Shown: positions 43,288-53,200 of the stretch, one piece after another
How positions within the stretch are numbered: position 1 is the first letter of the stretch
How the letters are laid out: every line of letters starts with the position of its first letter
Assembly: GCA_031963005.1 (NCBI GenBank)
Contig: JASSUL010000003.1
Span: forward strand, 111,020 to 175,019
Length of the DNA stretch: 64,000 bases
Origin: JASSUD01 sp031963005
GTDB taxonomy: Bacteria > Pseudomonadota > Gammaproteobacteria > Burkholderiales > Burkholderiaceae
Direction: 5' to 3'
Position numbers and translations under genes: made by a program
The notes under the pieces: model-generated
Told to the model about the DNA's origin: nothing
Databases searched by the model: none
What the model saw: only the letters and a program-made list of their open reading frames with translations

Positions 43288-44730
43288 ATGGCGGTGAGCG
43301 TTTTTGATCTTTTTAAAATTGGTATTGGCCCATCAAGCTCACACACTGTAGGACCGATGCGCGCTGCATTGCTATTCGCGCAAAATCTAGAGCAAGACGG
43401 CATACTCCCCCATACAGCTTTCGTGTGTATTGAGCTTTTTGGGTCCTTAAGTGCTACGGGAAAAGGCCATGGCACGGATCGAGGGGTTTTGTTGGGATTA
43501 ACCGGCGCGGCGCCAGATACGATCGATCCTGCCGGCATCCCTGCTATTCTCAGCCATATAGAGCAAACGGGGGCGTTGCAGCTCCTTGGCCGGCATACCG
43601 TGCCTTTTGTCCCTAAAAAACATTTGATTTTTTCTAGAAAAACGTTGCCAGAACATCCCAATGCACTGACCTTCCGTGCTTTGGATGCGCAAGAGCAGAT
43701 TTTGAAAGAAATGACCTATTTCTCAGTGGGTGGGGGGTTTGTAGTTAGTGCGGGAGCATCTAACGATACCGTATTAAGCACTTATGCAGCGGTGCCCTAT
43801 CCATTCACAACAGCGCGAGAGCTGTTAGCAATGTGCAATACGTCGGGCTTGTCTATTGCACAATTGATGATGCGAAACGAGTGTGTTTGGCGTTCTGAAG
43901 CGCAGATACGTGCAGGTTTATTAGACATTTGGGAGGTCATGCAAGCATGTGTCAAGCGTGGTTGCGGCATAGACAATCCTGCTGCAGAAGAAGTATTGCC
44001 TGGCGGGTTTCATATTAAGCGGCGAGCACCTAAGCTGTATCGAACACTCACTCGAACACTCACGGAGACGGCCCAAAATCTACCAGGTATTGCGAATACA
44101 CCCTCTACGCAAACTAACGCTCGCGTACCAGATTCTTTAGAGAGTATGGATTGGCTCAATCTCTATGCGATGGCGGTTAATGAAGAAAATGCCGCGGGTG
44201 GACGCGTAGTCACTGCTCCTACAAATGGTGCGGCGGGCATTGTGCCTGCAGTACTGCACTATTATATGCGTTTCATATCAGGAGCTACCCTCGAAGGGGT
44301 ACAAGATTTTCTGTTGACTGCCGCCGCTATTGGCATTCTCTACAAACTGAATGCCTCGATCTCAGGTGCTGAAGTGGGGTGCCAAGGGGAAGTGGGCGTA
44401 GCATGCTCAATGGCAGCAGGTGGATTAACGGCCGCATTAGGCGGGACCATAACTCAAATTGAAAATGCCGCAGAAATTGGCATGGAGCACAATTTAGGTC
44501 TGACTTGTGATCCTGTGGGGGGATTGGTGCAAATACCCTGCATTGAACGCAATGCAATGGGTGCGGTCAAAGCACTAAATGCGACCCGCATTGCCTTACA
44601 CGGCGACGGTACCCATTATATTTCGCTCGATTCGGTCATCAAAACGATGCGAGAGACAGGGGCGGATATGAAGAAAAAATATAAAGAGACGTCGAGAGGG
44701 GGATTAGCCGTTAATATTGTCGAATGCTAA
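43288..44730 (+). CDS. sdaA: L-serine dehydratase (iron-sulfur type)
   Basis: A 480-residue [4Fe-4S] enzyme converting L-serine to pyruvate and ammonia. The N-terminal domain shows FKIGIGPSSSHTVGPMRAA; the catalytic domain shows EENAAGGRVVTAPTNGAAGI and the cluster cysteines in VGCQGEVGVACSMAAGG and LTCDPVGGLVQIPCIERNAMG. AAAGGAAAC precedes ATG 43288. Position after gcvP is conserved in Burkholderia and links glycine/serine use to pyruvate supply, reasonable for a bacterium feeding on host amino acids. Length is normal. Confidence 0.95.
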   Translation: MAVSVFDLFKIGIGPSSSHTVGPMRAALLFAQNLEQDGILPHTAFVCIELFGSLSATGKGHGTDRGVLLGLTGAAPDTIDPAGIPAILSHIEQTGALQLLGRHTVPFVPKKHLIFSRKTLPEHPNALTFRALDAQEQILKEMTYFSVGGGFVVSAGASNDTVLSTYAAVPYPFTTARELLAMCNTSGLSIAQLMMRNECVWRSEAQIRAGLLDIWEVMQACVKRGCGIDNPAAEEVLPGGFHIKRRAPKLYRTLTRTLTETAQNLPGIANTPSTQTNARVPDSLESMDWLNLYAMAVNEENAAGGRVVTAPTNGAAGIVPAVLHYYMRFISGATLEGVQDFLLTAAAIGILYKLNASISGAEVGCQGEVGVACSMAAGGLTAALGGTITQIENAAEIGMEHNLGLTCDPVGGLVQIPCIERNAMGAVKALNATRIALHGDGTHYISLDSVIKTMRETGADMKKKYKETSRGGLAVNIVEC

Positions 44731-44838
44731 TGGTCCAAAGCCTTTAAACTTTAAACAGGGATAAGTGCCTTGGTCAATGCATAGAAAAACTGCATTAACC
44801 AGGGGACACTAGACCTCTTGCCGCAAGACAAGCCTGCT

Positions 44839-45960
44839 TTATACCATGCGCGCAAGCTGCCGGAACATGTTGGAATTTCTTTCTGCTTCTTTACTACGTT
44901 CTGCTTGTTTTTTGGCCGCCTTTCTGTAATCCATCTGAAACTCCCTTAATTCAGGAGAGTTAATGCGTACAGAAGGGTAACCTGTGCCCGCTTGATAGAG
45001 CGAACTGAACTCTGAGTTTTGGACAGGACCTTGGGACCTGTGGGGATATCCCCTTCGTGTGGGAGGAGGGTATACCGGATTTTGCAAATAAGTCGCATTG
45101 CTATTCTTCTTAGGAAGAGAACTGCCGCGTGATGGCGTGCTTAATATGCTTGAAGCCAGTTGTACAATCGTTTGCGTATCAATCTGTGTGGTATCGAAAC
45201 TGCGTTTTGATTGATTTGACGCTTGAGAAGTCGGTGCTAGAGGAACCGGCGTTGTGGGAGGCGGAATGATTAACGGTGGGAGTTTGGGCTTTGGCTTACG
45301 CTGAGTCGTCTTTTTAAGTATAGACTTAGGCTTTTGTGTTGCGGGATTCGAAGGCGTAGAAGGTGCGCTATGATTAGGGCGATTGGTAGGTACTGCTGGA
45401 AACTTCCGGATAATATCAGAACCGGTATCAGAGCCAATATCGGAGTCTGCACGCGTTATGCCTCTGTGTAGAGCCGCGGTAAGGTTGGCAGCGAGAGAGA
45501 GAGGCTGTGCCTGTGTCTCTGTACTCAAATCATCGTCTACGGTAAAGCTACCCAAATAGGTTTCGAGTACATTGCTGAGATCGCTCGATTCACATTGAAT
45601 AGAAGGGAGTTGAAAGTGCACCTTTTTAGCAATATGGCTTGTCGGCGAGGCGTTATGAGCAGGCGCTGCATAAACACGACGATCCGATACTATTCCATAT
45701 TCGCGTGCCGCAAAATAGGCTTTCACGGGAGAGCGTGGAAGAACCATGCCTTGCCGCTTCGCGCGATTACTGCCTGATTTACTCTTGGTAGCGTTATCCC
45801 TGTTTGGTGATATGCTCATGCTCTTACGTGGCGCTGCGGGTTGACTCAAAAGAGCCTCAGTATCCTGTATCTGATTTTTTCCACTGCGTAAATTTTGGTA
45901 TGCAGAGGCAAATGTATTATGGATAAAGGTAAAAGGGTGGCAATGGCGTGTGGTAGTCAT
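44839..45960 (-). CDS. Unrecognised Pro/Ser/Thr-rich protein with PP1-docking-like motifs
   Basis: A 373-residue protein of eukaryote-like low complexity, rich in Pro, Ser, Thr and Lys, with no Sec signal or membrane helix. Residues 112-116 are KKVHF, fitting the RVxF consensus of protein phosphatase 1 (PP1) regulators; residues 213-216 are SILK in KPKSILKKT, fitting the second PP1 motif. A polyproline stretch (LPPLIIPPPTTPVP, about 227-240), YPPPTRRGYP (about 297-306) and a basic, charged C-terminal helix (about 336-370) follow. Such composition is unusual for a bacterial cytoplasmic protein and suggests secretion into the host. Function is not established; a T3SS effector is the best guess. 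The start at 45960 is the first in-frame ATG. Confidence 0.65.
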   Translation of the reverse strand: MTTTRHCHPFTFIHNTFASAYQNLRSGKNQIQDTEALLSQPAAPRKSMSISPNRDNATKSKSGSNRAKRQGMVLPRSPVKAYFAAREYGIVSDRRVYAAPAHNASPTSHIAKKVHFQLPSIQCESSDLSNVLETYLGSFTVDDDLSTETQAQPLSLAANLTAALHRGITRADSDIGSDTGSDIIRKFPAVPTNRPNHSAPSTPSNPATQKPKSILKKTTQRKPKPKLPPLIIPPPTTPVPLAPTSQASNQSKRSFDTTQIDTQTIVQLASSILSTPSRGSSLPKKNSNATYLQNPVYPPPTRRGYPHRSQGPVQNSEFSSLYQAGTGYPSVRINSPELREFQMDYRKAAKKQAERSKEAERNSNMFRQLARMV

Positions 45961-46182
45961 GCAGAGTCCGGTCTCTAAAAATAAGCGTTTTTATAGCGTT
46001 GAATACTAGCCCTATGCTTAAGAGTGACCAATTTCAAATTCCGTAATGCCAACTCGGGTATTTCTGCTTTCTCTGTAAGGTAAGGTGTAACTTAGAGGCT
46101 TATGTATCGGTGAATGGCAGAAAATCTGCTCTGACTTGCGTGCGGAACAGATGCAAAATAGAGTAAAAGCCTAAACAAGTTC

Positions 46183-46470
46183 TTAAGCAAAACGACCGGG
46201 ATTTTGCACAGCGCCGTAATATCCTTGTGTCGTAGGTTGTCCATTATTGATAATGATATTAGGGCGATTAATATTAATCGCAACTGATACATTGCCACGG
46301 TTGTTGGAATTTGAGTTTTTGATATGCTCTGGGCGATTATTGTTTTCTAAACGATCATTATTATTTTCATTTTGTTTAGAATTTTTTTGTACGCATTTAA
46401 CGATGCCGTATGCAATTCCTGCAATAGTGGTGGGGATAGCGGCTGAAAGAGCATAACTGATACCAGACAT
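46183..46470 (-). CDS. Small Asn-rich protein with one membrane helix
   Basis: A 95-residue protein starting MSGISYALSAAIPTTIAGIA, with one hydrophobic helix (about residues 5-25), a basic stretch (KCVQKNSKQN) and an Asn-rich, low-complexity second half (NSNSNNRGNVSVAININRPNIIINNG). AAAGGAACC lies seven bases upstream of ATG 46470, which is better than the longer reading from 46548. I do not recognise it. It is on the same strand as the Pro/Ser-rich gene 220 bases further on, and could be co-expressed with it. Confidence 0.55.
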   Translation of the reverse strand: MSGISYALSAAIPTTIAGIAYGIVKCVQKNSKQNENNNDRLENNNRPEHIKNSNSNNRGNVSVAININRPNIIINNGQPTTQGYYGAVQNPGRFA

Positions 46471-46790
46471 TGTGAGGGTTCCTTTATCGCGGAAGGTAGA
46501 TAAGATAGACGAAAAAAGCATGCGCAAGGTGCATGCCTGAAACTTCATCTTAGAGCGCCTCGAACGAATGACGAACCGTTAATATGCTGATTACCACGCT
46601 GCGAAAAAACGCTTTGAGGCGGCAGCATACTCTGAAAACCGTGTTTTAAAAAAACACTAGTTACCTTTTGTGTGGATATCTCCAAAACTTAGGGGAACGC
46701 CGCTCCCGGTTTATTCGGCGTCTCCCTAGTTGCTCAAGTTGCAAATGCCTCTATACGATACCGTTCATCATTTTTACAGGTGGTTACGCC

Positions 46791-47459
46791 ATGATGCATT
46801 TACGTCGGACCTCTTCTACTTTTCTGAGTTTGGCGCATTTAGTCTATTACTGCTTGGCCATTGGCCTGTGTAGTACGGTTTTGCTGGTAGTGGCATGTAA
46901 ACGCTTTACCGATCAGCAACATGCTTGGCAATTAACGCCAGTGCAGGGCCATCTGCCCGATCTCCAGTTTTCTTTAACGTCGGATAAAGGCGTGGCGGTG
47001 ACAGAGAAAAACTACCGTGGTAAAGTAGTCTTGGTCTATTTTGGATATACTTACTGCCCAGATGTATGTCCAGAAACACTCTCGCGTTTAATGCAGGCCA
47101 TTGCTCGACTGGGAGTGGAAGATGGGCGAGAGGTGCGTATTTTATTTATTTCGGTCGACCCAGCGCGTGATCGTCCTCGGCAGTTATACGAGTATGTGCA
47201 TGCTTTTGGTGCGGGGCATATCGTGGGACTCACTGGCTCCCATACCCAGATCGAGAAACTGGCGAAGCGTTATCGAGTAGCCTATGAAGCAGCCAAACCC
47301 GATGCCGATAACCACTATGAAGTGATGCATAGCTCTGCTGTCTACATTTTTGATAAGACAGGGCGGGCGCAGCTTATGGCGACATCTAGCGATTCTGCTA
47401 CGCAGATTGCCCATGACCTGCGCCAACTAGCGGGGATTCCCTACTATGAAGAAAAATAA
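46791..47459 (+). CDS. SCO1/SenC-family copper chaperone
   Basis: A 222-residue thioredoxin-fold protein that inserts copper into the CuA site of cytochrome c oxidase. The Cu ligands are the CPDVC motif in YFGYTYCPDVCPETLSRL and a His in EVMHSSAVYIFD. The N-terminus has a hydrophobic segment (about residues 14-35) ending in LLVVACK, a possible lipobox. ATG 46791 is chosen with AGGTGG upstream; the frame is open further but without a start site. It overlaps the PCuAC gene by 14 bases, a functional pairing known for Sco and PCuAC. Its presence implies aerobic respiration through a copper oxidase. Confidence 0.9.
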   Translation: MMHLRRTSSTFLSLAHLVYYCLAIGLCSTVLLVVACKRFTDQQHAWQLTPVQGHLPDLQFSLTSDKGVAVTEKNYRGKVVLVYFGYTYCPDVCPETLSRLMQAIARLGVEDGREVRILFISVDPARDRPRQLYEYVHAFGAGHIVGLTGSHTQIEKLAKRYRVAYEAAKPDADNHYEVMHSSAVYIFDKTGRAQLMATSSDSATQIAHDLRQLAGIPYYEEK

Positions 47460-47943
47460 CGGTTCTGTGCTCAAAAGAGCCATGAAAAGTATGGTCGCAA
47501 TGGCTTTATTACTCTTGAGTGCGCATACAGTATGGGCTCAAGGCGCAGCCGCTGCGCCCGTCGCATCTCCCATTTTGTTGGTCAAGGATTCTGCATGGGC
47601 GCGCTTACTGCCTAACGGAATAGCGGCAGGTTATTTGACATTGCAAAATAGCGGTTCGGAAGCGGTGCGCTTGATAATGATTGCGAGCCCCAAAACGTAT
47701 GGGCATGTGGCGCTACATGAAAGTGTGTTGGAAGATGGGGTAAACCATATGCGAGCGATAAAAACGCTCTCTATTCCCGCACATAGTGACGTTGCACTGG
47801 CACCAGGCGGTTATCACCTTATGTTGTTAAAGCCATTGCGTGCAATACAACCGGGGGATGCCATTCCAGTTGTGCTCACTTTTTCCAATGGCCAAGTGCT
47901 GAAAGTCATGCTGACTGCGCGGACCGTGACAGGAGCGCATTAA
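47446..47943 (+). CDS. PCuAC-family periplasmic copper chaperone
   Basis: A 165-residue exported protein (signal peptide to about AHTVWAQ, residue 32) with the PCuAC domain. The copper-binding residues are visible in VALHESVLEDGVNHMRAI and GGYHLMLLKP, following the family pattern His...Met...His-x-Met; the Met that normally follows the first His (HEM) is Ser here. In relatives this protein hands Cu(I) to cytochrome oxidase along with Sco. Start overlaps the upstream gene by 14 bases, indicating coupling. Confidence 0.9.
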   Translation: MKKNNGSVLKRAMKSMVAMALLLLSAHTVWAQGAAAAPVASPILLVKDSAWARLLPNGIAAGYLTLQNSGSEAVRLIMIASPKTYGHVALHESVLEDGVNHMRAIKTLSIPAHSDVALAPGGYHLMLLKPLRAIQPGDAIPVVLTFSNGQVLKVMLTARTVTGAH

Positions 47944-48004
47944 GCTTCTTGCATGCAGCGAGTCTAATGAAATGCCGCAGGGATTATAAGGTGGTAATAA
48001 TAGT

Positions 48005-48463
48005 TTAAGGCGCATGGACCTCAGCCCAACAATTGGGCGTTTCATAGAGCCTTACACAAGTGAGTTGAAGCTGGGAGCCATAGCATTGTGCATACACCGG
48101 CGCTAGCTTTTCAAAGGCCTCTGCCGCTAGGTTCTCTACGGTAGGAATGCATGGCAATACTACCGTTTTGTGGTCGGGCAAAGAATCCAAAAACTGACGT
48201 ACCGGTTGATCCCCTTCGTACACTAGAAAAGCGTGGTCCCAGTGCTGCACTAAATGTTCGAGTGCAAGTGTTTTAACCTGTTTAAAATCCATGATCATGC
48301 CGCGATCAGACGCGCCAGGAGTCTGTATCGTCGGTCCAGTCAACGTGATCTCGATGACATACCGATGCCCATGCAGATTGCGGCACAGGCTGCGATGATC
48401 GGGAATGCGATGCCCTGCATCAAATTCGAGTTTTCGGGTAATGGTCAACTGGCGTTTAAACAT
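48005..48463 (-). CDS. queD: 6-carboxytetrahydropterin synthase QueD
   Basis: A 152-residue enzyme making 6-carboxy-5,6,7,8-tetrahydropterin from dihydroneopterin triphosphate, the second step of queuosine precursor synthesis. Zinc ligands are His in FDAGHRIPDH and the pair in NLHGHRYVIEI; the catalytic Cys precedes the latter (LCRNLHGH). The Glu of the C-terminal RLYETPNCWA segment binds the pterin. It follows queE and queC on the same strand, with 134 bases between queE and queD. Confidence 0.95.
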   Translation of the reverse strand: MFKRQLTITRKLEFDAGHRIPDHRSLCRNLHGHRYVIEITLTGPTIQTPGASDRGMIMDFKQVKTLALEHLVQHWDHAFLVYEGDQPVRQFLDSLPDHKTVVLPCIPTVENLAAEAFEKLAPVYAQCYGSQLQLTCVRLYETPNCWAEVHAP

Positions 48464-48597
48464 TAGGAAATAGAAATCAGTAAAAAAGTTCCCTCATAAC
48501 GCGTTCCTAAAGGGTACGCGCTACTTATGTTTGAGAGGGGTTAGCGAAAGCTAGGGCGTGTCTCCACTTGCCCAAAGAGACCCATCGGAGACACCCC

Positions 48598-49260
48598 CTA
48601 TGGAATATTCAAATATTTATGCGTCTGTAAAGAGAGCCGCCATCGAGGGTGTTGTTTGCACCATGCAACAGCAAATTCAATAGCGCTTTGCCCTTCTGGC
48701 GCATAGGGGTGAAATCCACTCAGAGGGGCTTTGGGCTGGACTAAAAAATGATCAAACTCGAGTGACTCATAGTCAGACAAACATTGCTGTGCTTGAGGAA
48801 CAACGACCTTTAATTCATGGCCTTTTGATACCACGAGTGGGGCACCGGCTTTAGGGCTCACGCAGATCCAGTCAATTCCAGGGGGAACCGGTAAAGTACC
48901 ATTCGTTTCAATGGCAATCTCAAACTGCAACGCATGCAACGCCTCTATGAGCGGCGCATCGAGTTGTAATAGAGGTTCTCCTCCTGTGCATACTACTAAA
49001 CGCGACCCTGCTTCCTTTTCGGAAAGCGGTGGCCATAGTGCGGCAATTTGCTGAGCGAGCTGGGGTGCAGTGTATTTTCCACCATGTAGACCATTGGTGC
49101 CTACAAAATCCGTATCGCAAAAAGTGCACACGGCCTTTGCGCGATCTTGGGCACGCCCTGTCCACAAATTGCATCCACTAAAGCGGCAAAAGACGGCAGG
49201 CCGTCCTGCATTGATGCCTTCCCCTTGCAGCGTATAAAAAATCTCTTTAACGCTATACAT
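48598..49260 (-). CDS. queE: 7-carboxy-7-deazaguanine synthase QueE
   Basis: A 220-residue radical-SAM enzyme converting carboxytetrahydropterin to 7-carboxy-7-deazaguanine. The iron-sulfur motif is C-x14-C-x2-C (CNLWTGRAQDRAKAVCTFCD), the Burkholderia-type variant of the usual C-x3-C-x2-C. The N-terminus YSVKEIFYTLQGEGINAGRP and VVCTGGEPLLQLD are family hallmarks. The start at 49260 (MYSVKEIF) is chosen; the longer reading to 49359 lies wholly within queC. It overlaps the end of queC by eight bases. Confidence 0.94.
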   Translation of the reverse strand: MYSVKEIFYTLQGEGINAGRPAVFCRFSGCNLWTGRAQDRAKAVCTFCDTDFVGTNGLHGGKYTAPQLAQQIAALWPPLSEKEAGSRLVVCTGGEPLLQLDAPLIEALHALQFEIAIETNGTLPVPPGIDWICVSPKAGAPLVVSKGHELKVVVPQAQQCLSDYESLEFDHFLVQPKAPLSGFHPYAPEGQSAIEFAVAWCKQHPRWRLSLQTHKYLNIP

Positions 49261-49993
49261 GTATTGCACTCTTTGTTGAATATGCTTGATAACCGCGTTC
49301 TCGTAAAACACAGGCTGGGCAAGTGCCGCAGCCATATCCCCAGGCATGGAGTACCTCACGCTCGCCGAGATAGCAAGTGTGGGTATGTGTGCGAATAAGA
49401 TCTATGAGGGGCGCGCCTCCAATCGTATCTGCGAGTTCCCAAGTAGTCGCCTTATCTAACCACATTAATGGAGTTTCAATCACAAAACGAGTCCCCATGC
49501 CTAAGTTGAGGGTTGCTTGCAGTGCTTTGAGAGTATCGTCTCGGCAATCAGGGTAGCCGGAATAATCGGTCTCGCACATTCCTCCCACCAATACATCGCA
49601 TTGACGTTGGTGTGCTAACGCAGCCGCTAATGTAAAGAAAAGCAGATTTCTTCCCGGGACAAAGGTATTTGGTAAGCCGGTTGTATCGCTGGTAATAGGG
49701 ATATCTCCCGTCATAGCACTCTGACTAATTGCCCCCAGCATGGGTACTTCGATCAGGTGATCGGGTCCAAGAGCCTTTTGCCAATGGGGAAAGCGTTCTA
49801 CCAAGGCGGTGCGAAAAGCAAGGCGGCAATCCAGCTCGACATGGTGACGTTGACCATAATCAAAAGCAATGGTCTCGACATGCTGATATTTAGAGAGTGC
49901 CCAAGTCAGGCAGGTTGCTGAATCTTGCCCTCCCGAAAAGAGGACTAAAGCGCGACGCAGTCTAGAAGGATGATGATCATTTACGGTCAACAC
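49253..49993 (-). CDS. queC: 7-cyano-7-deazaguanine synthase QueC
   Basis: A 246-residue ATP-dependent enzyme giving preQ0, the precursor of queuosine in tRNA. The ATP pyrophosphatase loop is FSGGQDSATCLTWAL and the C-terminal zinc cluster is YGCGTCPACVLRERGY. FVPGRNLLFFTLAAALA is also conserved. Order is queC-queE-queD, so three of the steps from GTP to preQ0 are together; folE and later que genes are outside. I looked for a preQ1 riboswitch upstream and did not see one. Confidence 0.95.
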   Translation of the reverse strand: MLTVNDHHPSRLRRALVLFSGGQDSATCLTWALSKYQHVETIAFDYGQRHHVELDCRLAFRTALVERFPHWQKALGPDHLIEVPMLGAISQSAMTGDIPITSDTTGLPNTFVPGRNLLFFTLAAALAHQRQCDVLVGGMCETDYSGYPDCRDDTLKALQATLNLGMGTRFVIETPLMWLDKATTWELADTIGGAPLIDLIRTHTHTCYLGEREVLHAWGYGCGTCPACVLRERGYQAYSTKSAIHV

Positions 49994-50206
49994 ATGTTTT
50001 TCCTAAAAGGATGGCAAGACGTATTCTAAAAACGGGATGGAACATTTAAAAATCGTTTAGAGCCAGTTTGCATCATTTGTATAAATAGGCGCGCTAATAC
50101 AAATGCTTCGAAAAGTAGTCCACGGGCTTTCAGCAACAAAGTATTTTTTTGATCACATCATACGCGAAGGATGTTTCTTCGACGCCAAGCTTAAAGAGAA
50201 CACGCG

Positions 50207-53200
50207 GTGAAAAAATCGATTGTTTTTCGCATTCTGGTCGTGGTGATTTTTCTGACCATTTTAGTCAGTATGGGTTCCGCATTCTTTGTCGGTTTGCAAA
50301 CGTACCAGCGAGCACGTGATGAAGCCCTTACGGATCTAAGACGCGGGGTGATCAATACCTGGAATATGGCCGAAGCTGATTTGCTGAAGCTCAGTAGAAA
50401 CACCTATCGTTTGTTAGAAGCCTGGAAAGTGCTCAAAAACCAAGAAGTATACGATTTTGGCCCAGATGGAGGGCATGCTGTTTTCTTCCGCGCACAAAAA
50501 CAAAGTGCATTATCTGAATCAGAGCATACGGCATTTACGAAAAAAGCCCATTGGGCTGTCAAAATGTTAGGGGCAGCAACAAATTCAGAAGGCGACACCT
50601 TTCTCGACTTTTCAGGAGAGGGGATTGCGATTCATTTTCCAAAGCGTGTGTCTTCTACCTATGCGCGGGCGCGTTCAAAACAAATTGCTGCTTTACGGCG
50701 CAAAGCAACGCTCACCAAAGATGAGATCATCTGGGGACCTTTATTTTTTGATCCGCTTTGGAAGTCATGGATGATTTCTGTCGCAGCGGTAGAGCGTGAT
50801 GCATTTGGAAAGCCAACAGTTATAGCGGGGCATAGCCTCTTGCTCAATTCACTTATCAAAAAGCATTTATTGCTGTTTCCATTAGATGCCAATAGTTTTG
50901 TCTTAACCGAAACGGGCAATGTCATTTTACCGTTAAGTGATACCGGAGCGCGACGTTTCGCTCCAGAACTTCTGAAAAAAGTAGCCACAGAGGTCCATAA
51001 AGACAATGCTTTTCCGCAGTATTTATCGCTGAAAGATGCCAAGGCCTATATTGTTCGGTTGGAAGGGGTCGAGTGGTATTTTGCCGCGATTATTACCAAT
51101 GACGTTTTAGAAGAGCAGGCCTGGGCTCCCATCTGGGGGACATTGCCGATTAGGCTAGGGGTGCTCGTAATTATCGGTTTGGGCTTGTATTTAGCGGTCA
51201 CGCAAATTTTAGCGAAGCCCCTGCTGGCATTTATCGCAGATATTGATAAGGGCCGCTTAAGTGCCGTGCGACCGCGCCTGGCCTATGAAAGGCCGGATGA
51301 ATTTGGTCGCTTTGCCTCTGCTTACAACTCCCTATTGGATGAAGTCGATGCGCAGTACGGGGTACTGGAGCGTCAAGTACGAGAAAGAACCGCCGAGCTT
51401 GAAGTCGCGCGTAAAGAAGCGCAGCGTGCTAATGAATTAAAAAGCCGATTTTTAGCCAATATGAGTCATGAAATCCGCACGCCGATGAATGGCGTCATTG
51501 GAATGATGAGCCTATTGGCGGATTCCCCACTGAATCCAGAGCAACAGCGTTATTGCCAAGTCGCTAAACAAAGCGGTGAGTTATTGCTGTCCATTATTAA
51601 TGAAATCCTCGATTTTTCTCGATTGGAATCCAGCAATGCAGCGGTCAATATGGCACCAGTAGATTTATTGATGCTTTTTGATAAGCTCATCGAAGTCTTT
51701 ATTCCAAAGGCCTATGAAAAAGGGTTGCGCTTAGAATTGAACATTGCTGCAAACGTGCCCGCCGATGTGATCTCTGATGCGACCAAGCTCCAACAAGTCG
51801 TAACCAATTTATTAGGAAATGCTATTAAATTTACCCATACGGGAAGTGTCAAAATAGAAGTGGAGTACTTTGGTAAAGCCTTCGATGCTATCCCTTCGTT
51901 GTCTGCTCACACCACCGATCCGGTAAGCGCCTGGGCTAATCCTTCCGCTTTAGGGAGGCCCAAAGAAATGGCGCAGCATAACCGTCAATATGCTATTCCA
52001 TTAGAAGATATGCCTCGATTGATAGTGCGCGTCATAGATACCGGAATCGGGATTTCGAAAGAAGCAGGGCAGCGTATTTTCGATCCTTTCATACAAGCAG
52101 ATGCATCGATTACTCGTCGCTTCGGTGGTACAGGGTTGGGACTATCGATTTGCAAACAAATCACAGAATTGATGGGTGGAACGCTCCAATTACAAAGTGT
52201 ACATGGTAAGGGGACGACATTTACCGCCACCCTACCTGCGCAAAGTGCGAATGGAGCGATGCAACAGCAAATTCGATCTAGATTGCAGGAATTTTCTGGA
52301 TTACACATCGTCATTGTATTTATGGGGTCGACTTTGCCTGTTGCGCTTTGTAATGGGTTAGAACGTTTAGCAGTGACATGGAGCTTAGTGTATTCGGTGG
52401 ATGAAGTGATTACGATGCTCTTAGATGAAAGTAGGGGGGATATTGATGCGGTATGGTGCGATGAACGTGTAGGCACCGATAAGTTAAGGCAGCTGGTCAA
52501 TATTATTGAAGGTAAAAGTTGTTCAGAACGAGCTCATCAGTCTGCCGAGCAAGGTACAAACTATATGCAAGCGCCTGCTGCAGTGGCGCAGGGCTTGAAT
52601 ATAAACACGAGTATGAGCAAAAACGCAAACGAAGAAGCGCCTTTAAGAAAAACATGCTGTCCAATACTCGTTCGCTTAAATACAGAACCCGTTTCAGCAC
52701 GTTTTGCGCCTCCGCAAATTCCGTCCGATCTCTCTGAGCGGACTTCAAAGATTGCCACTTTGTACTGCTTTCCTTTGTTATTTGAGGACTTAGTCACTAC
52801 ATTAGGCATTGTGGTGGGGCATATAGAGGCTGCGCAGCCAGAGCCCCAGTTTGACCAGCAGCCGTATGCATTAAATTTATTAGTCGTCGATGATGTGCCC
52901 GTGAATCTTGAAATTTTCGAAATCATGCTTAAAAAATTAGGGCACCGTGTGAAATCAGTGAGCTGTGCTACAGAAGCTTTTGAAGCACTGAGTAAAGAAA
53001 TTTTTGATGCGGTTTTGCTAGATGGACAAATGCCTGGTATGAGTGGTTTGGAAGCTGCGCGCAGAATTCGCGCTGAGGCGGAACCGATTTTGGATTCTGA
53101 GGTCTATATTATTGCACTCTCAGCAGGCGTACTAGACGATGAGCAAGCCGTATTTCTAAATGCAGGGGCTAATGATTTTCTGCCCAAGCCTATTGTGCCA

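Noticed and set aside
49994..50206. preQ1 riboswitch before queC
   Set aside because: No C-rich loop and A-rich tail arrangement of a preQ1 aptamer was found on the minus strand.
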